A DNA stretch of 64,000 bases from Neisseria bacilliformis (GCF_014055025.1 NZ_CP059571.1:868001-932000); one strand, 5' to 3'. Positions 35,868 to 44,671 are shown, numbered from the stretch's first letter. Program-made: numbers and translations. The notes: generated by a model not told the origin, from the letters alone.

Positions 35868-36527
35868 ATGACCACCGAAAACCTCGTCATCATCGGCGCG
35901 GGCGGCCACGGCAAAGTGCTGGCCGCCACCGCGCTGGCCGCCGCGCAATGGGCACGGATTGTGTTTCTCGACGACCGCGCCGCAGGCGGCAGCGTCGTCG
36001 GCCTGCCCGTTTTGGGCGGCACGGATCTGCTCGGCGGCCGCGTTTCCCCCGACGCCTACCAGGCCGCCGTCGCCATCGGCGACAATGCCGCGCGGCGGCG
36101 GCTGTGCGGCCGTCTGAAAACGCTGGGTTTCGCCTTGCCCGACATCGTCCACCCGAGTGCCGTTGTCGCCCCGTTTGCCGAACTGGGCGGCGGCTGCGCC
36201 GTGTTCGCCCAGGCCGTCGTCCAGCCAGGCAGCCGTTTGGGCGAGGGCTGCATCGTCAACACCGCCGCCACGGTAGACCACGACTGCACGCTGGGCGCGT
36301 TCGTCCACATCAGCCCGGGCGCGCATCTGGCGGGCGGCACGCACATTGGCGATGAAAGCTGGATCGGCATCGGCGCGTGCACCCGCCAGCAGGTGCGCAT
36401 CGGCAGCGGCGTAACCGTCGGCGCGGGCGCGGCGGTGGTGGGCGACGTTGCAGACGGCCTCACCGTTGCCGGCGTGCCCGCGCGGGTGCTGGAACGCTCG
36501 GAACAAACAAACTCTGAGGCCGTCTGA
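35868..36527 (+). CDS. Sugar O/N-acetyltransferase, NeuD/PglD-like
   Basis: A 219-residue left-handed beta-helix enzyme, predicted to acetylate the C4 amino group of a UDP-sugar in bacillosamine-type synthesis. It has an amino-terminal Rossmann part (VIIGAGGHGKVLAATALAA) and hexapeptide repeats (GCIVNTAATVDHDCTLGAFV; the His in VDHDC is the expected catalytic base). The stop codon TGA is supplied by a DUS (GAGGCCGTCTGA encodes EAV-stop). In N. meningitidis the same activity is the carboxyl domain of PglB. Confidence 0.87.
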   Translation: MTTENLVIIGAGGHGKVLAATALAAAQWARIVFLDDRAAGGSVVGLPVLGGTDLLGGRVSPDAYQAAVAIGDNAARRRLCGRLKTLGFALPDIVHPSAVVAPFAELGGGCAVFAQAVVQPGSRLGEGCIVNTAATVDHDCTLGAFVHISPGAHLAGGTHIGDESWIGIGACTRQQVRIGSGVTVGAGAAVVGDVADGLTVAGVPARVLERSEQTNSEAV

Positions 36528-36570
36528 AAAGCCAATCAGGCTGCATCGAAACGGCGTTTTCAGACGGCCT
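36517..36570. terminator. Inverted DUS pair overlapping the acetyltransferase stop
   Basis: GAGGCCGTCTGAAAA at the gene end and the inverse at 36557-36570. Confidence 0.75.
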
Positions 36571-36612
36571 GAAAACCTTGCAAACCCCCAACGGCAGCCC
36601 CAAAACAAATGC

Positions 36613-36656
36613 CGTCATTCCCGCGTTTGTGCTCCGGAGGCGTACTGGCGGGAATG
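36613..36656. repeat. Degenerate dRS3-like repeat
   Basis: GTCATTCCCGCG ... GGCGGGAATGAT, a shortened inverted pair just before the aminotransferase. Confidence 0.5.
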
Positions 36657-36682
36657 ATGTTTCCAAAAAAAGAAAGAACCCC

Positions 36683-37858
36683 ATGCTGAACACCTCCCTT
36701 TCCCCATGGCCGAGCTTCACCCAAGAAGAAGCCGATGCCGTCTCGCGCGTTTTGCTGTCGAACAAAGTCAATTATTGGACGGGCAGCGAATGCCGCGAAT
36801 TTGAACAAGAGTTTGCCGCGTTTGCCGGCACGCAATACGCCGTCGCCCTCGGCAACGGCACGCTCGCGCTCGATGTCGCGCTCAAAGCAACGGGCATCGG
36901 CGCGGGCGACGACGTGGTTGTTACCCCGCGCACCTTCCTTGCCTCGGCCTCGTGCATCGTCAACGCGGGCGCAAACCCCGTGTTTGCCGATGTCGATTTG
37001 AACAGCCAGAACATCACCGCCGAAACCATCGCCGCCGTGCTGACGCCGCGCACCAAAGCCGTGATCGTCGTGCACCTCGCCGGCATGCCCGCCGAAATGG
37101 ACGGCATCATGGAGCTGGCCGGAAAACACGGATTGCGGGTGATCGAAGACTGCGCCCAAGCCCACGGCGCGACCTACAAAGGCCGCAGCGTCGGCTCCAT
37201 CGGCCACGTCGGCGCGTGGTCGTTCTGCCAGGACAAAATCATGACCACCGGCGGCGAAGGCGGCATGGTTACCACCAACAGCAAAGAATTGTGGGAAAAA
37301 ATGTGGTCGTACAAAGACCACGGCAAAAGCTACGACGCGGTTTACCACCGCCAACACGCGCCCGGTTTCCGCTGGCTGCACGAAAGTTTCGGCACCAACT
37401 GGCGCATGATGGAAATGCAGGCCGTGATCGGCCGCATCCAGCTCAAACGGATGCCCGAATGGACGGCGCGCCGCCGCGAACACGCCGCCAAACTGGCCGT
37501 AACGCTGGGCAGTTTTTCCTGTATTCGTCTGCCGCAAATCCCCGAGCATATCGGACACGCGCAATACAAGTTCTACGCCTTCGTGCGCCCCGAAAAACTC
37601 AAAGACGGCTGGACGCGCGACGGCATCATCGCCGAACTCAACGCACGCGGCGTGCCCTGCTATCAGGGAAGCTGCGCCGAGGTTTATTTGGAAAAAGCCT
37701 TCGACGGCACGCCGTGGCGGCCGGAAGGCCGTCTGAAAAACGCGGTGGAACTGGGCGAAACCGCGCTAATGTTCCTCGTCCACCCCACGCTCACCGACAG
37801 CGAAATCGCATTCTGCCGCGACCACATCGCCGCCGTACTGCGGCAGGCCGCGCGGTGA
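36683..37858 (+). CDS. pglC: DegT/DnrJ/EryC1 aminotransferase (Neisseria PglC type)
   Basis: A 391-residue PLP enzyme that converts a UDP-4-keto-6-deoxy sugar to the 4-amino sugar for protein glycosylation. The cofactor region shows GNGTLALDVALKATGIGAGD, the phosphate-binding VVTPRTFLASASCIVNAG, EDCAQAHGATYKGRSVGS (Asp contacts the pyridine ring), and the Schiff-base lysine in FCQDKIMTTGEGG-type FCQDKIMTTGGEG (about residue 187). The ATG at 36683 has only a weak AAAGAA site. Downstream ends in DUS and REP repeats; the dehydratase gene expected in the pathway is not in this window. Confidence 0.87.
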   Translation: MLNTSLSPWPSFTQEEADAVSRVLLSNKVNYWTGSECREFEQEFAAFAGTQYAVALGNGTLALDVALKATGIGAGDDVVVTPRTFLASASCIVNAGANPVFADVDLNSQNITAETIAAVLTPRTKAVIVVHLAGMPAEMDGIMELAGKHGLRVIEDCAQAHGATYKGRSVGSIGHVGAWSFCQDKIMTTGGEGGMVTTNSKELWEKMWSYKDHGKSYDAVYHRQHAPGFRWLHESFGTNWRMMEMQAVIGRIQLKRMPEWTARRREHAAKLAVTLGSFSCIRLPQIPEHIGHAQYKFYAFVRPEKLKDGWTRDGIIAELNARGVPCYQGSCAEVYLEKAFDGTPWRPEGRLKNAVELGETALMFLVHPTLTDSEIAFCRDHIAAVLRQAAR

Positions 37859-38133
37859 GAAACCCCGTTTTCAGACGGCCTCAAAAAAAACGCAGGCGGC
37901 AGACAAGGTAGGGTGTGTCGCCCCAGCGACGCACGCGTTCCATGCCGCACAACGCATTCTTGTCTTGCCGCCAACCCCAAACCGCGTGCGTGGCTTGCGC
38001 CACACACCCTACCCAAGCGGCAGAGGCCGTCTGAAAAATCCCCAATGCGCTTTTGGCTACGCCGAAGCTGCGCTTTCAGAAACGTCATCCCCGCGCAGGC
38101 GGGGACGGCCTCAAACCACCAAAAGGAAAACAC
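37859..38133. repeat. REP-like pair, DUS and decayed dRS3
   Basis: DUS at about 37869; REP pair at 37908-38012; DUS at 38024; GGCTACGCCGAAGCTGCG word at about 38053-38076; decayed dRS3 (ATCCCC...GGGGAC) at about 38088. No gene. Confidence 0.7.
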
Positions 38134-38823
38134 ATGAAAACACTCGCCGTACTCACCGGCGCGGGCATCAGCGCGCAAAGCGGCCTGCAAACCTTCCGCG
38201 ACAGCGACGGCCTGTGGGAAGGATACCGCGTCGAAGACGTCTGCACCCCCGAAGCCTTCGCACGCAACCCGCAGGCCGTCATCGGTTTTTACAACCAACG
38301 CCGCCGCGCCGCCGCCGCCGCCGTGCCCAACGCCGCGCATAAGGCACTGGCGGATTTGGAAAAACACTACCGCGTCCGCATCATCACCCAAAACGTCGAC
38401 GACCTGCACGAACGCGCCGGCAGCAGCAGCGTGCTGCACCTGCACGGCGAATTGGGCAAACTGCGCAGCACCGCCGACGAAACCGACATCATCCCCTGGC
38501 AGGGCGACCAAACCGCCGCCGACCGCGACCGCCACGGCAACCCCCTGCGCCCGCACATCGTCTTCTTCGGCGAAGCCGTGCCGCTGATGGACGAAGCCGT
38601 GCGGCTGGTGTCCGCCGCCGACATCGTGATGGTCGTCGGCACCTCCCTGCAAGTCTATCCCGCCGCCTCGCTGCTGCACTACGCCCGCGCCGACGCGCCG
38701 CTCTACCTTGTCGATCCCAAACCCAACATCACCTCCGCCCGCGTCGAAGTGCTGGCCAAAACCGCCGCCGAAGGCGTGCCGCAGCTTGCGGCAGAACTGA
38801 TCGCGGCGGCGCAGCGCGGATAG
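38134..38823 (+). CDS. cobB: Sir2-family NAD-dependent deacylase (CobB-like)
   Basis: A 229-residue sirtuin removing acyl groups from lysines and making nicotinamide and O-acyl-ADP-ribose. NAD-binding GAGISAQSGLQTFRD (9-23), TQNVDDLHERAG (85-96), catalytic H104 in HLHGEL, and VVGTSLQVYPAASL. Y53 and R56 (FYNQRR) are the pair that lets class III sirtuins use succinyl or malonyl lysine. The four zinc cysteines of the usual small domain are absent. AAAGGA precedes the ATG. Confidence 0.9.
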   Translation: MKTLAVLTGAGISAQSGLQTFRDSDGLWEGYRVEDVCTPEAFARNPQAVIGFYNQRRRAAAAAVPNAAHKALADLEKHYRVRIITQNVDDLHERAGSSSVLHLHGELGKLRSTADETDIIPWQGDQTAADRDRHGNPLRPHIVFFGEAVPLMDEAVRLVSAADIVMVVGTSLQVYPAASLLHYARADAPLYLVDPKPNITSARVEVLAKTAAEGVPQLAAELIAAAQRG

Positions 38824-38836
38824 CCCGCGCCAAAGA

Positions 38837-38875
38837 CAGAGGCCGTCTGAAAAGCGTTTTTTCAGACGGCCTCTG
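38837..38875. terminator. Inverted DUS hairpin after the sirtuin gene
   Basis: CAGAGGCCGTCTGAAAA with its inverse. Confidence 0.85.
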
Positions 38876-38882
38876 CCGTTTA

Positions 38883-38988
38883 GGTAGGGTGTGGCGCAAG
38901 CCACGCACGCGGTTTCGGTATGGGGTAAGGTAAGGATTCGTTGTGCGGCAGGGAACGCGTGCGTTGCCAGGGCGGCACACCCTACCTT
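38883..38988. repeat. REP-like palindrome pair
   Basis: TAGGGTGTGGCGCAAGCCAC-type left copy and a right copy ending GGCACACCCTACC. Confidence 0.7.
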
Positions 38989-39031
38989 GTCTGCCGAGAT
39001 CGTTTTTCGGGAAACGGTTGGCCGATAGGGT

Positions 39032-39069
39032 TTGAGGCCGTCTGAAAAAACATTTTCAGACGGCCTCAA
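39032..39069. terminator. Inverted DUS hairpin after surA
   Basis: TTGAGGCCGTCTGAAAA with its inverse, 27 bases from the surA stop. Confidence 0.85.
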
Positions 39070-39095
39070 AGTCGTTTTCGCTGATGGAAACGGGA

Positions 39096-40061
39096 TTACA
39101 GCCTTACGTCGACATACGCGCTTTCGTGCAGCTGTTGCAGAAGCTGGGCGGAGGCGGCTTCGGCTTTTTGCTGCATGATGTATTGGCGCACGGCGTTGCG
39201 TTGTCGTTCTTCGGGGGTGCCGCTTTCGCGGGTGTCGGTGAGCTGGATGAGGTGCCAGCCGAACTGGGTTTTGACGGGGCGGCTGATTTGGCCTTTTTTC
39301 AGTTTTTTCACTGCGTCTTCAAATTCGGGCACCATCACGCCGTCGCCGAACCAGCCGAGGTCGCCGCCCTGCGCCGCGCTGGTGTCCTGCGAGTATTGTT
39401 TGGCCAGGTCGCCGAAGTCGCGGCCGGCTTTGGCCTGGTTTTGGATTTTGCGGATGACGGATTCGGCGGAGGCAAGGGCGTTGTCTTTTTCGGCTTTGAT
39501 GAGGATGTGGCGGGCGCGGTATTGGCGCACGGGTTTTCCGGCGGGCAGGGTGATGCCTTGTTGTTTGGCGCGTTCGATGGCGGCGTCGACTTCGGCGTCG
39601 CTGACGCGGGCTTGTTGGAGGATGGCCTGCTGGCGGACTTTTTCGGCGATGATGCCTTCGGCGGTGTCTTTGCGCAGGGTGGCGCGGCTGATGCCGTTTT
39701 TGGCGTTTTGGGCGTAGAGGTTTTCGACGGTGGTGTGTTTTTGCGCAGCGGCGTGGGCGAGGGCTTCGTCGGTTTCGGCTTCGCTGGCGGTGATGCCGCG
39801 CCGTTTGCCGGCTTGGACGACGAGGGCGCGGTTGACGAGTTGGGCGAGGATGTGGCGGCGCAGTTCGTTTTCAGACGGCCTTTGGGCGGCGGGAATGCTT
39901 TGGCGGGCGGCTGCGGCGGCGTTGTCGAGCTGGCGTACGGTGATGACGGCGTCGCCGGCGACGGCGGCGATGCCGTCTACGTTGCGGATGTCGGCGGCGG
40001 AGGCCGTCTGAATGGCGGCGGCAAGGAGGGCGGCCGCGAGGGTTTGGGTGTGGGTTTTCAT
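39096..40061 (-). CDS. surA: Periplasmic peptidyl-prolyl isomerase/chaperone SurA
   Basis: A 321-residue outer-membrane protein chaperone. Signal peptide MKTHTQTLAAALLAAAIQTA then SA|AD. A helical SurA amino-terminal domain follows (IAAVAGDAVITVRQLDNAAA; ILAQLVNRALVVQAGKRRG), then one parvulin domain at about 190-290 (RARHILIKAEKDNA, DLAKQYSQDTSAAQGGDLGW, FGWHLIQLTDTR). E. coli SurA has two parvulin domains; only one is present here. Its ATG overlaps the lptD stop by four bases, with GAGG eight bases upstream. It assists folding of LptD and porins. Confidence 0.92.
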   Translation of the reverse strand: MKTHTQTLAAALLAAAIQTASAADIRNVDGIAAVAGDAVITVRQLDNAAAAARQSIPAAQRPSENELRRHILAQLVNRALVVQAGKRRGITASEAETDEALAHAAAQKHTTVENLYAQNAKNGISRATLRKDTAEGIIAEKVRQQAILQQARVSDAEVDAAIERAKQQGITLPAGKPVRQYRARHILIKAEKDNALASAESVIRKIQNQAKAGRDFGDLAKQYSQDTSAAQGGDLGWFGDGVMVPEFEDAVKKLKKGQISRPVKTQFGWHLIQLTDTRESGTPEERQRNAVRQYIMQQKAEAASAQLLQQLHESAYVDVRL

Positions 40062-42391
40062 TTGACTACCTCGTTGGTTTTGATGTAGCCCGGGATGGCC
40101 GGGCGCAGGGTTTCGTCGGCTTTGTTGCCGATGTTGCTCAGGCTTTTGAGTTGCAGGGTGAAGAAGAAGGCGTTTTTGTAGTTGGGTTTGTCGCGCTCGG
40201 TGTTCCAGCCGGTTACGTAGCGTTGGGCGGCCGCGCTGACGCTCCAACAGCCGCAGGCGTCTTTGTATTCGAGGCCGGCGAGGATGTCGAGGGGGCGGCC
40301 GATGTCGAGGGCGTGGTTGTAGCGGGCGAGGCCGTAGAGGTTGGCGGTGATCGGCCATTGCGCGCCCAGGTCGATTTGGTTGATTTTGTCGCGCAGGTAG
40401 AGGCCGTTGTCTTGCAGGTAGATGGCTTTGTCGCGGCCGTAGCGGTAGCGCAGGCTGAGGGTTTTGCCGTCTTCGGGGCGGTAGCGGATGCCGGCGGCGA
40501 TGTTTTCGAAGCGGGATTGGTTTTCGTTGAAGTGGACGACGGTGTAGGCGTTGACGCTGCGGCTGATTTCGCCGTCGGCAAAGGCGATCCAGTCGGAGCG
40601 GGTGCGTTTGTTTTGGCGGACGCTGCCGTCGAGTAGGACGTTGTCGTTTTTGAAGTAGAATTTTTGGCCGATGCCGGCGCGCAGGCGTTCCGCGCCGCTG
40701 TCGCGGTCGAGGTAGCGGGTTTGCAGGGCGGCGGTGAGGCTGTTGGCAGAGTTGATGCGGTCTTGGCCGGAGTAGAGGTTTTCGCGGAAGAGCTGGCCGT
40801 AGCTGAAGCTGTTTTCGGCGGTGTCGAAGTTGGGCAGGTCGTTTTGCGATTTGGTGGGGATGTAGTTGTAAAACAGGCGGGGTTCGAGGGTTTGGATGCG
40901 GTTGCGGCCGAACAGGCTTGTTTCGCGCTCGAAGGTCATGCCGGCGTCGATGTTGGCGATGGGGAGGCTGCGCGAGGCGGTGCGCCCGGGGCGTCCTTCG
41001 AAGCTGTCGAGGAGGTAGCGGGTGTAGTGCAGGCCGATTTTGGGGCGGATGTAGCCCCAGTTGTTGTGGAAGTCGCGGCTGAGGGCGGGGTAGAGGACGA
41101 AGCGTTGGCCGGACTGTTTGCTGCTGTGGGTGAAGCGGGTGTGTTGGCCGTCGACGGTGAAGAGGTTGCCGGCGAAGTTTTTCTGCCAGTTCGCGCTCAG
41201 GCGGGGCAGGATGGCGTAGGGTTCGTCTTTGTAGCCGTCGGCGTTGGCGAGGGTTTGGTATTTTTGGACTTTGAGGTGGGCTTCGAGCCATTCGCCGAGT
41301 ACGTCAGTTTGGTAGTCGAGGCGGGCTTCGCGGTTGAGATTGACGTTGCGGGCGATGTCGGCGCGGTCGTAGAAGTCGCGGTAGTAGTCGTTGTCGGAAA
41401 CCTGGTTGAAGTCGATTTTGCCGCTCAGGCCGCCACCGAAGTTGTGGCTGTGCCGCCAGAAGGCGGTGTAGCGGTTGTTGTGGCGGCTGCGGCGGTCGTC
41501 GGGCATCCATTTGCCGGAAACTTCGCCTTCGTATTTGGGTTGGAGGTAGCGGAACTGGCCGCCAAGCTGCACGCCGCGCGCGCTGATGATGCCGGGGGTG
41601 AGGGTGGCGTCGTAGTTGGGGGCGAGGTTGAAGTAGTAGGGGGCTTCGATTTCGGTGCCGTTGGAGCCGACTTTGAGGGTGGGCACGAGCAGGCCGCTTT
41701 TGCGGTTGCCGTTGAGGGGGAAGTCGGCCCAGGGGGTGTAGAGGACGGGAACGCCTTTGAAGACGAGTTTGGCGTGTTTGGCCACGCCCACGCCTTTTTC
41801 GTAGTCGGCTTCGATGCTTTGCGCGCTGATGTACCAGGAGGCGTCGCCTTTTTGGCAGGTGTTGAATTCGACGTCGGTGAGGGTGTAGCGGTTTTTGTTT
41901 TCCAGCTCGGCCTGTTTGCCCACGGCCTGCAAACGGCGGCCGTCGCGTTCGGCTTCCATTGCGACGTCTTCGGCTTTGCCGCTGCCTGCGGTGAGGTTGT
42001 ATTGCAGCTTGTCGCCGCGCACGGTGGAGCCGCTGTCGTCCAAAATGAAGCCGCCGCCGGCGCGGACGGTGTCGGTTTTCTGGTCGTAGGAGACTTTTTC
42101 GGCGTTGAGCACCTGTTGGTTGCGTTCGACGATGACATCGCCCTGTGCTTCGACGCCGACGGCGGTCTGGCCGCGCAAATCGTCGGCGGTTACGCGGGTG
42201 TAGTCGGGCGGCAGTGCTTCTTCGCCGCTGCGGCGCACGGCGGCTTCGGGCTCGGAGGCCGTCTGAACAACGCCGTCCGCGCCGCATTTGGGGCAGGTGC
42301 TGCCCAGGCGTGTTTCTTTTGCCGAGGCGGCTGAGGCGAGTGCGGCGGCGGCGGCGATGGCCGGCAGTCTGACGAAAAACGGGTGTGCCAT
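40058..42391 (-). CDS. lptD: LPS assembly protein LptD
   Basis: A 777-residue outer-membrane barrel placing lipooligosaccharide in the outer leaflet with LptE. Signal peptide to about residue 24; an early CPKC pair; an OstA/LptA-like jellyroll (VGVEAQGDVIVERNQQVLNA, about 75-210); then a long beta barrel with alternating aromatic residues. Late cysteines (NTCQKG and DACGCWS) can form the interdomain disulfides that need DsbD-linked oxidative folding. Divergent from amgK; followed by surA in an overlapping operon. Confidence 0.93.
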   Translation of the reverse strand: MAHPFFVRLPAIAAAAALASAASAKETRLGSTCPKCGADGVVQTASEPEAAVRRSGEEALPPDYTRVTADDLRGQTAVGVEAQGDVIVERNQQVLNAEKVSYDQKTDTVRAGGGFILDDSGSTVRGDKLQYNLTAGSGKAEDVAMEAERDGRRLQAVGKQAELENKNRYTLTDVEFNTCQKGDASWYISAQSIEADYEKGVGVAKHAKLVFKGVPVLYTPWADFPLNGNRKSGLLVPTLKVGSNGTEIEAPYYFNLAPNYDATLTPGIISARGVQLGGQFRYLQPKYEGEVSGKWMPDDRRSRHNNRYTAFWRHSHNFGGGLSGKIDFNQVSDNDYYRDFYDRADIARNVNLNREARLDYQTDVLGEWLEAHLKVQKYQTLANADGYKDEPYAILPRLSANWQKNFAGNLFTVDGQHTRFTHSSKQSGQRFVLYPALSRDFHNNWGYIRPKIGLHYTRYLLDSFEGRPGRTASRSLPIANIDAGMTFERETSLFGRNRIQTLEPRLFYNYIPTKSQNDLPNFDTAENSFSYGQLFRENLYSGQDRINSANSLTAALQTRYLDRDSGAERLRAGIGQKFYFKNDNVLLDGSVRQNKRTRSDWIAFADGEISRSVNAYTVVHFNENQSRFENIAAGIRYRPEDGKTLSLRYRYGRDKAIYLQDNGLYLRDKINQIDLGAQWPITANLYGLARYNHALDIGRPLDILAGLEYKDACGCWSVSAAAQRYVTGWNTERDKPNYKNAFFFTLQLKSLSNIGNKADETLRPAIPGYIKTNEVVK

Positions 42392-42406
42392 AAACGCTTT
42401 TTGACG

Positions 42407-42429
42407 GTTAAAATGGCGGCCATTTTAAC
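42407..42429. promoter_or_regulatory. Perfect palindrome in the lptD-amgK divergent promoter
   Basis: GTTAAAATGGC-G-GCCATTTTAAC: 11-base arms around one base. Each arm carries TAAAAT, a possible -10 for the gene on that side (16 bases from lptD and 20 from amgK to the palindrome edges). No good -35 elements are visible, so it could equally be an operator. Confidence 0.5.
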
Positions 42430-42449
42430 TGTTCCGCCGCAAAACCGCC

Positions 42450-43454
42450 ATGCAACGACAATCCGAACTGGAAAACCTGCTCCAAACCGTTTACCCCGGC
42501 CGCCCCTTCGAGTTGGCCTTCGCCGCCGCCGACGCCGACTTCCGCCGCTACTTCCGCGCCACGTTTTCAGACGGCCAAACCGTCATCTGCATGGACGCGC
42601 CGCCCGACAAAATGAGCGTCGCGCCCTATCTGAAAGTGCAGAAGCTGTTTGACATGCTCAACGTGCCGCAGGTGCTGTATGCCGACGAGGCGCGCGGCTT
42701 CGTCTTCCTCAGCGATTTGGGCAGCACCACCTATCTGGCGGCGATGGCGCACGATAAGCGCGAGGAAGTGCACAAAGTGCTGCTGCTTGAAGCGATAGAC
42801 GAGCTTGTCGTCCTGCAACAGGCTTCCCGCCCCGGCGTGCTGCCCGAATACGACCGCGACACCCTGCTGCGCGAAGCCAATCTGTTTCCCGACTGGTTTG
42901 CCGCCAAAGAGCTGGGCAAACCGCTGAACTTCAAACAAAAACAATTGTGGCAGCAGGGCATGGACGCGCTGCTGCCGCCGCTTCTGGCGCAGCCGCAGGT
43001 GTATGTCCACCGCGACTACATCGTCCGCAACCTGATGCTCACGCGCGGCCGCCCCGGCGTGCTCGATTTCCAAGACGCGCTCTACGGCCCGATCGCTTAT
43101 GATTTGGTGTCGCTGCTGCGCGACGCGTTTATTGAATGGGAAGAAGAGTTTGTGCTGGATTTGGCCGTGCGCTACTGGGAAAAAGCCCGCGCCGCCGGTT
43201 TGCCGGTGCCCGCGCAGTTTGACGGGTTCTACCGCTGGTTCGAGTGGACGGGCGTGCAGCGGCATCTGAAAGTGGCCGGCATCTTCGCCCGGCTCTACTA
43301 CCGCGACGGCAAAGACAAATACCGCCCCGAAATCCCGCGCTTCCTCAACTACCTGCGCCGCGCCACCCGCCGCTACACCGCGCTCGCGCCGCTCTACGCG
43401 CTGCTGGTGGAGCTGGTTGGCGATGACGAATTGGAAACGGGGTATACGTTTTAA
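42450..43454 (+). CDS. amgK: N-acetylmuramate/N-acetylglucosamine kinase AmgK
   Basis: A 334-residue APH-fold kinase of the cell-wall recycling route, phosphorylating the anomeric position of MurNAc or GlcNAc. The catalytic loop VHRDYIVRNLML (about 188-199) gives the His-x-Asp and Asn residues; VLDFQDALYGP supplies the metal-binding Asp. A DUS-like word encodes FSDGQ near residue 40. Location divergent from lptD is common in beta- and gammaproteobacteria. The usual partner murU is not in the window. The ATG has no clear ribosome site. Confidence 0.88.
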   Translation: MQRQSELENLLQTVYPGRPFELAFAAADADFRRYFRATFSDGQTVICMDAPPDKMSVAPYLKVQKLFDMLNVPQVLYADEARGFVFLSDLGSTTYLAAMAHDKREEVHKVLLLEAIDELVVLQQASRPGVLPEYDRDTLLREANLFPDWFAAKELGKPLNFKQKQLWQQGMDALLPPLLAQPQVYVHRDYIVRNLMLTRGRPGVLDFQDALYGPIAYDLVSLLRDAFIEWEEEFVLDLAVRYWEKARAAGLPVPAQFDGFYRWFEWTGVQRHLKVAGIFARLYYRDGKDKYRPEIPRFLNYLRRATRRYTALAPLYALLVELVGDDELETGYTF

Positions 43455-43471
43455 CAGGCAGTAAGGGATAA

Positions 43472-43539
43472 GGCAGAGAGGCCGTCTGAAAACCGGTTTT
43501 AACTTCGTTGAAGCTTCGTTTTCAGACGGCCTCTCTGCC
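43472..43539. terminator. Long inverted DUS hairpin after amgK
   Basis: GGCAGAGAGGCCGTCTGAAA and inverse; the loop holds AACTTCGTTGAAGCTTCG, a word found beside several DUS. Confidence 0.8.
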
Positions 43540-43580
43540 GCAAACCGCCCCGCATCAAACGGGGCGGGCAAAAAAAGCAA

Positions 43581-43611
43581 AAAAAATGCACACATTCTTG
43601 CGAATGTGTGC
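43581..43611 (-). terminator. Intrinsic terminator (minus strand)
   Basis: GCACACATTC-GCA-GAATGTGTGC-type hairpin followed on the minus strand by a T-rich run. It terminates the membrane gene that ends at 43856, after a 245-base AT-richer stretch (43612-43855) in which I see no gene. Confidence 0.65.
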
Positions 43612-43855
43612 CAAGTCTACAAAGGAGAAATAGAGGAGAAACTGTCAAACGGCTGTTGCCAACCGTCCAACGCCGCGCATTATCGGCGGCGGAGGGGAAG
43701 ACGTCAAGCGCATATGTTCGGTTTTTGCGAAAACCATCCGTTTTTTAGCAAAAAAAGACGAAAAAGAAAAAATCCAAACACAAATTCCGCAGAATCCGTT
43801 TCCATTAGCAACGCAAAAGAGCGTTTCCGCGCCGCTGAGGTTTGGCCGTTGCGGT

Positions 43856-44671
43856 TCAGCGGTAGCCAACGGTTACCTGGTCGCGTTCGCCCTCTTCAAA
43901 CCAAATGTCGCGGTAGGCGGCGTAGGTGCTCAGATAGCTGAGCATGTTCACCGCCAGCACCGCCGCCAGCATGATATAGGACGCGATGCCGTTGGCGCGC
44001 GCAGTCAGCAGCAGCGCGGGTGTCCAGATGAGGACGAAGATCAGGCCGTTCAGCAGCAGGGGCAGGATGTTGAGAAGGGCGGCTTTCGCGCTCAACAGCA
44101 CGGCGGCAAACGGACTTTCGTCTTGCAGAAACACCAAAACCGGCGCGAAGCCGAGCAGCATCTGCACCGACACCAGCCAGAAAACCGACAGCACAACGAC
44201 GGCGAGGGGTGAAGCCGTCAGACCGCCGTCGAGCAAAGTACCGGCGATGCCGAACAACAAAAACGCCCAAGCCGCCGCAAACAGGGCCATAAACACCAGC
44301 AGCAGCACAAAATCAAAGATTTTGTTGTCGAAAATCATGAAAAGGTCGGCAATGCCGGGCGGCTTTTCCTCGTATTCCTGCGCCGACGCGGCCATGGCGA
44401 TGCCGCCGGCTTTGAACAGCATAAACATGACATATACCGCCCCGCCGATGCCCGCCGTGTACACCACCAGCCATTTGCCGAACAGCTCGCCCGCATACAG
44501 CACCAGCGCGATGACCGCCCATGCCGCCGGATATTCGCGCAGCAGCAAGAACGCCTCATATACCCAGGCCGCGCCGCGCAGCACGTCCCGCGCGGCGGGT
44601 TGGTCGAGCAGACGCTCTTCGGTTTCCGGCTCTTGCGGCGGCCGGACGCTGTTATCGGAAAAATCCTGCAT
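43856..44671 (-). CDS. BPSS1780-type integral membrane protein
   Basis: A 271-residue inner-membrane protein with about six hydrophobic helices grouped in pairs (AVIALVLYAGELFGKWLVVY; FVLLLVFMALFAAAWAFLLF; LLNILPLLLNGLIFVLIWT). The first 30 residues are polar (DNSVRPPQEPETEERLLDQ). The start at 44671 has a perfect GGAGG; the frame further upstream is unsupported. Function unknown; it resembles the proteobacterial BPSS1780 group in layout. Confidence 0.78.
   Translation of the reverse strand: MQDFSDNSVRPPQEPETEERLLDQPAARDVLRGAAWVYEAFLLLREYPAAWAVIALVLYAGELFGKWLVVYTAGIGGAVYVMFMLFKAGGIAMAASAQEYEEKPPGIADLFMIFDNKIFDFVLLLVFMALFAAAWAFLLFGIAGTLLDGGLTASPLAVVVLSVFWLVSVQMLLGFAPVLVFLQDESPFAAVLLSAKAALLNILPLLLNGLIFVLIWTPALLLTARANGIASYIMLAAVLAVNMLSYLSTYAAYRDIWFEEGERDQVTVGYR

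Noticed and set aside
43606-43941. Plus-strand frame after amgK starting MCQVYKGEIEEK
   Set aside because: Runs into the 3' end of the minus-strand membrane gene and has no family features; the first part is AT-rich non-coding DNA.
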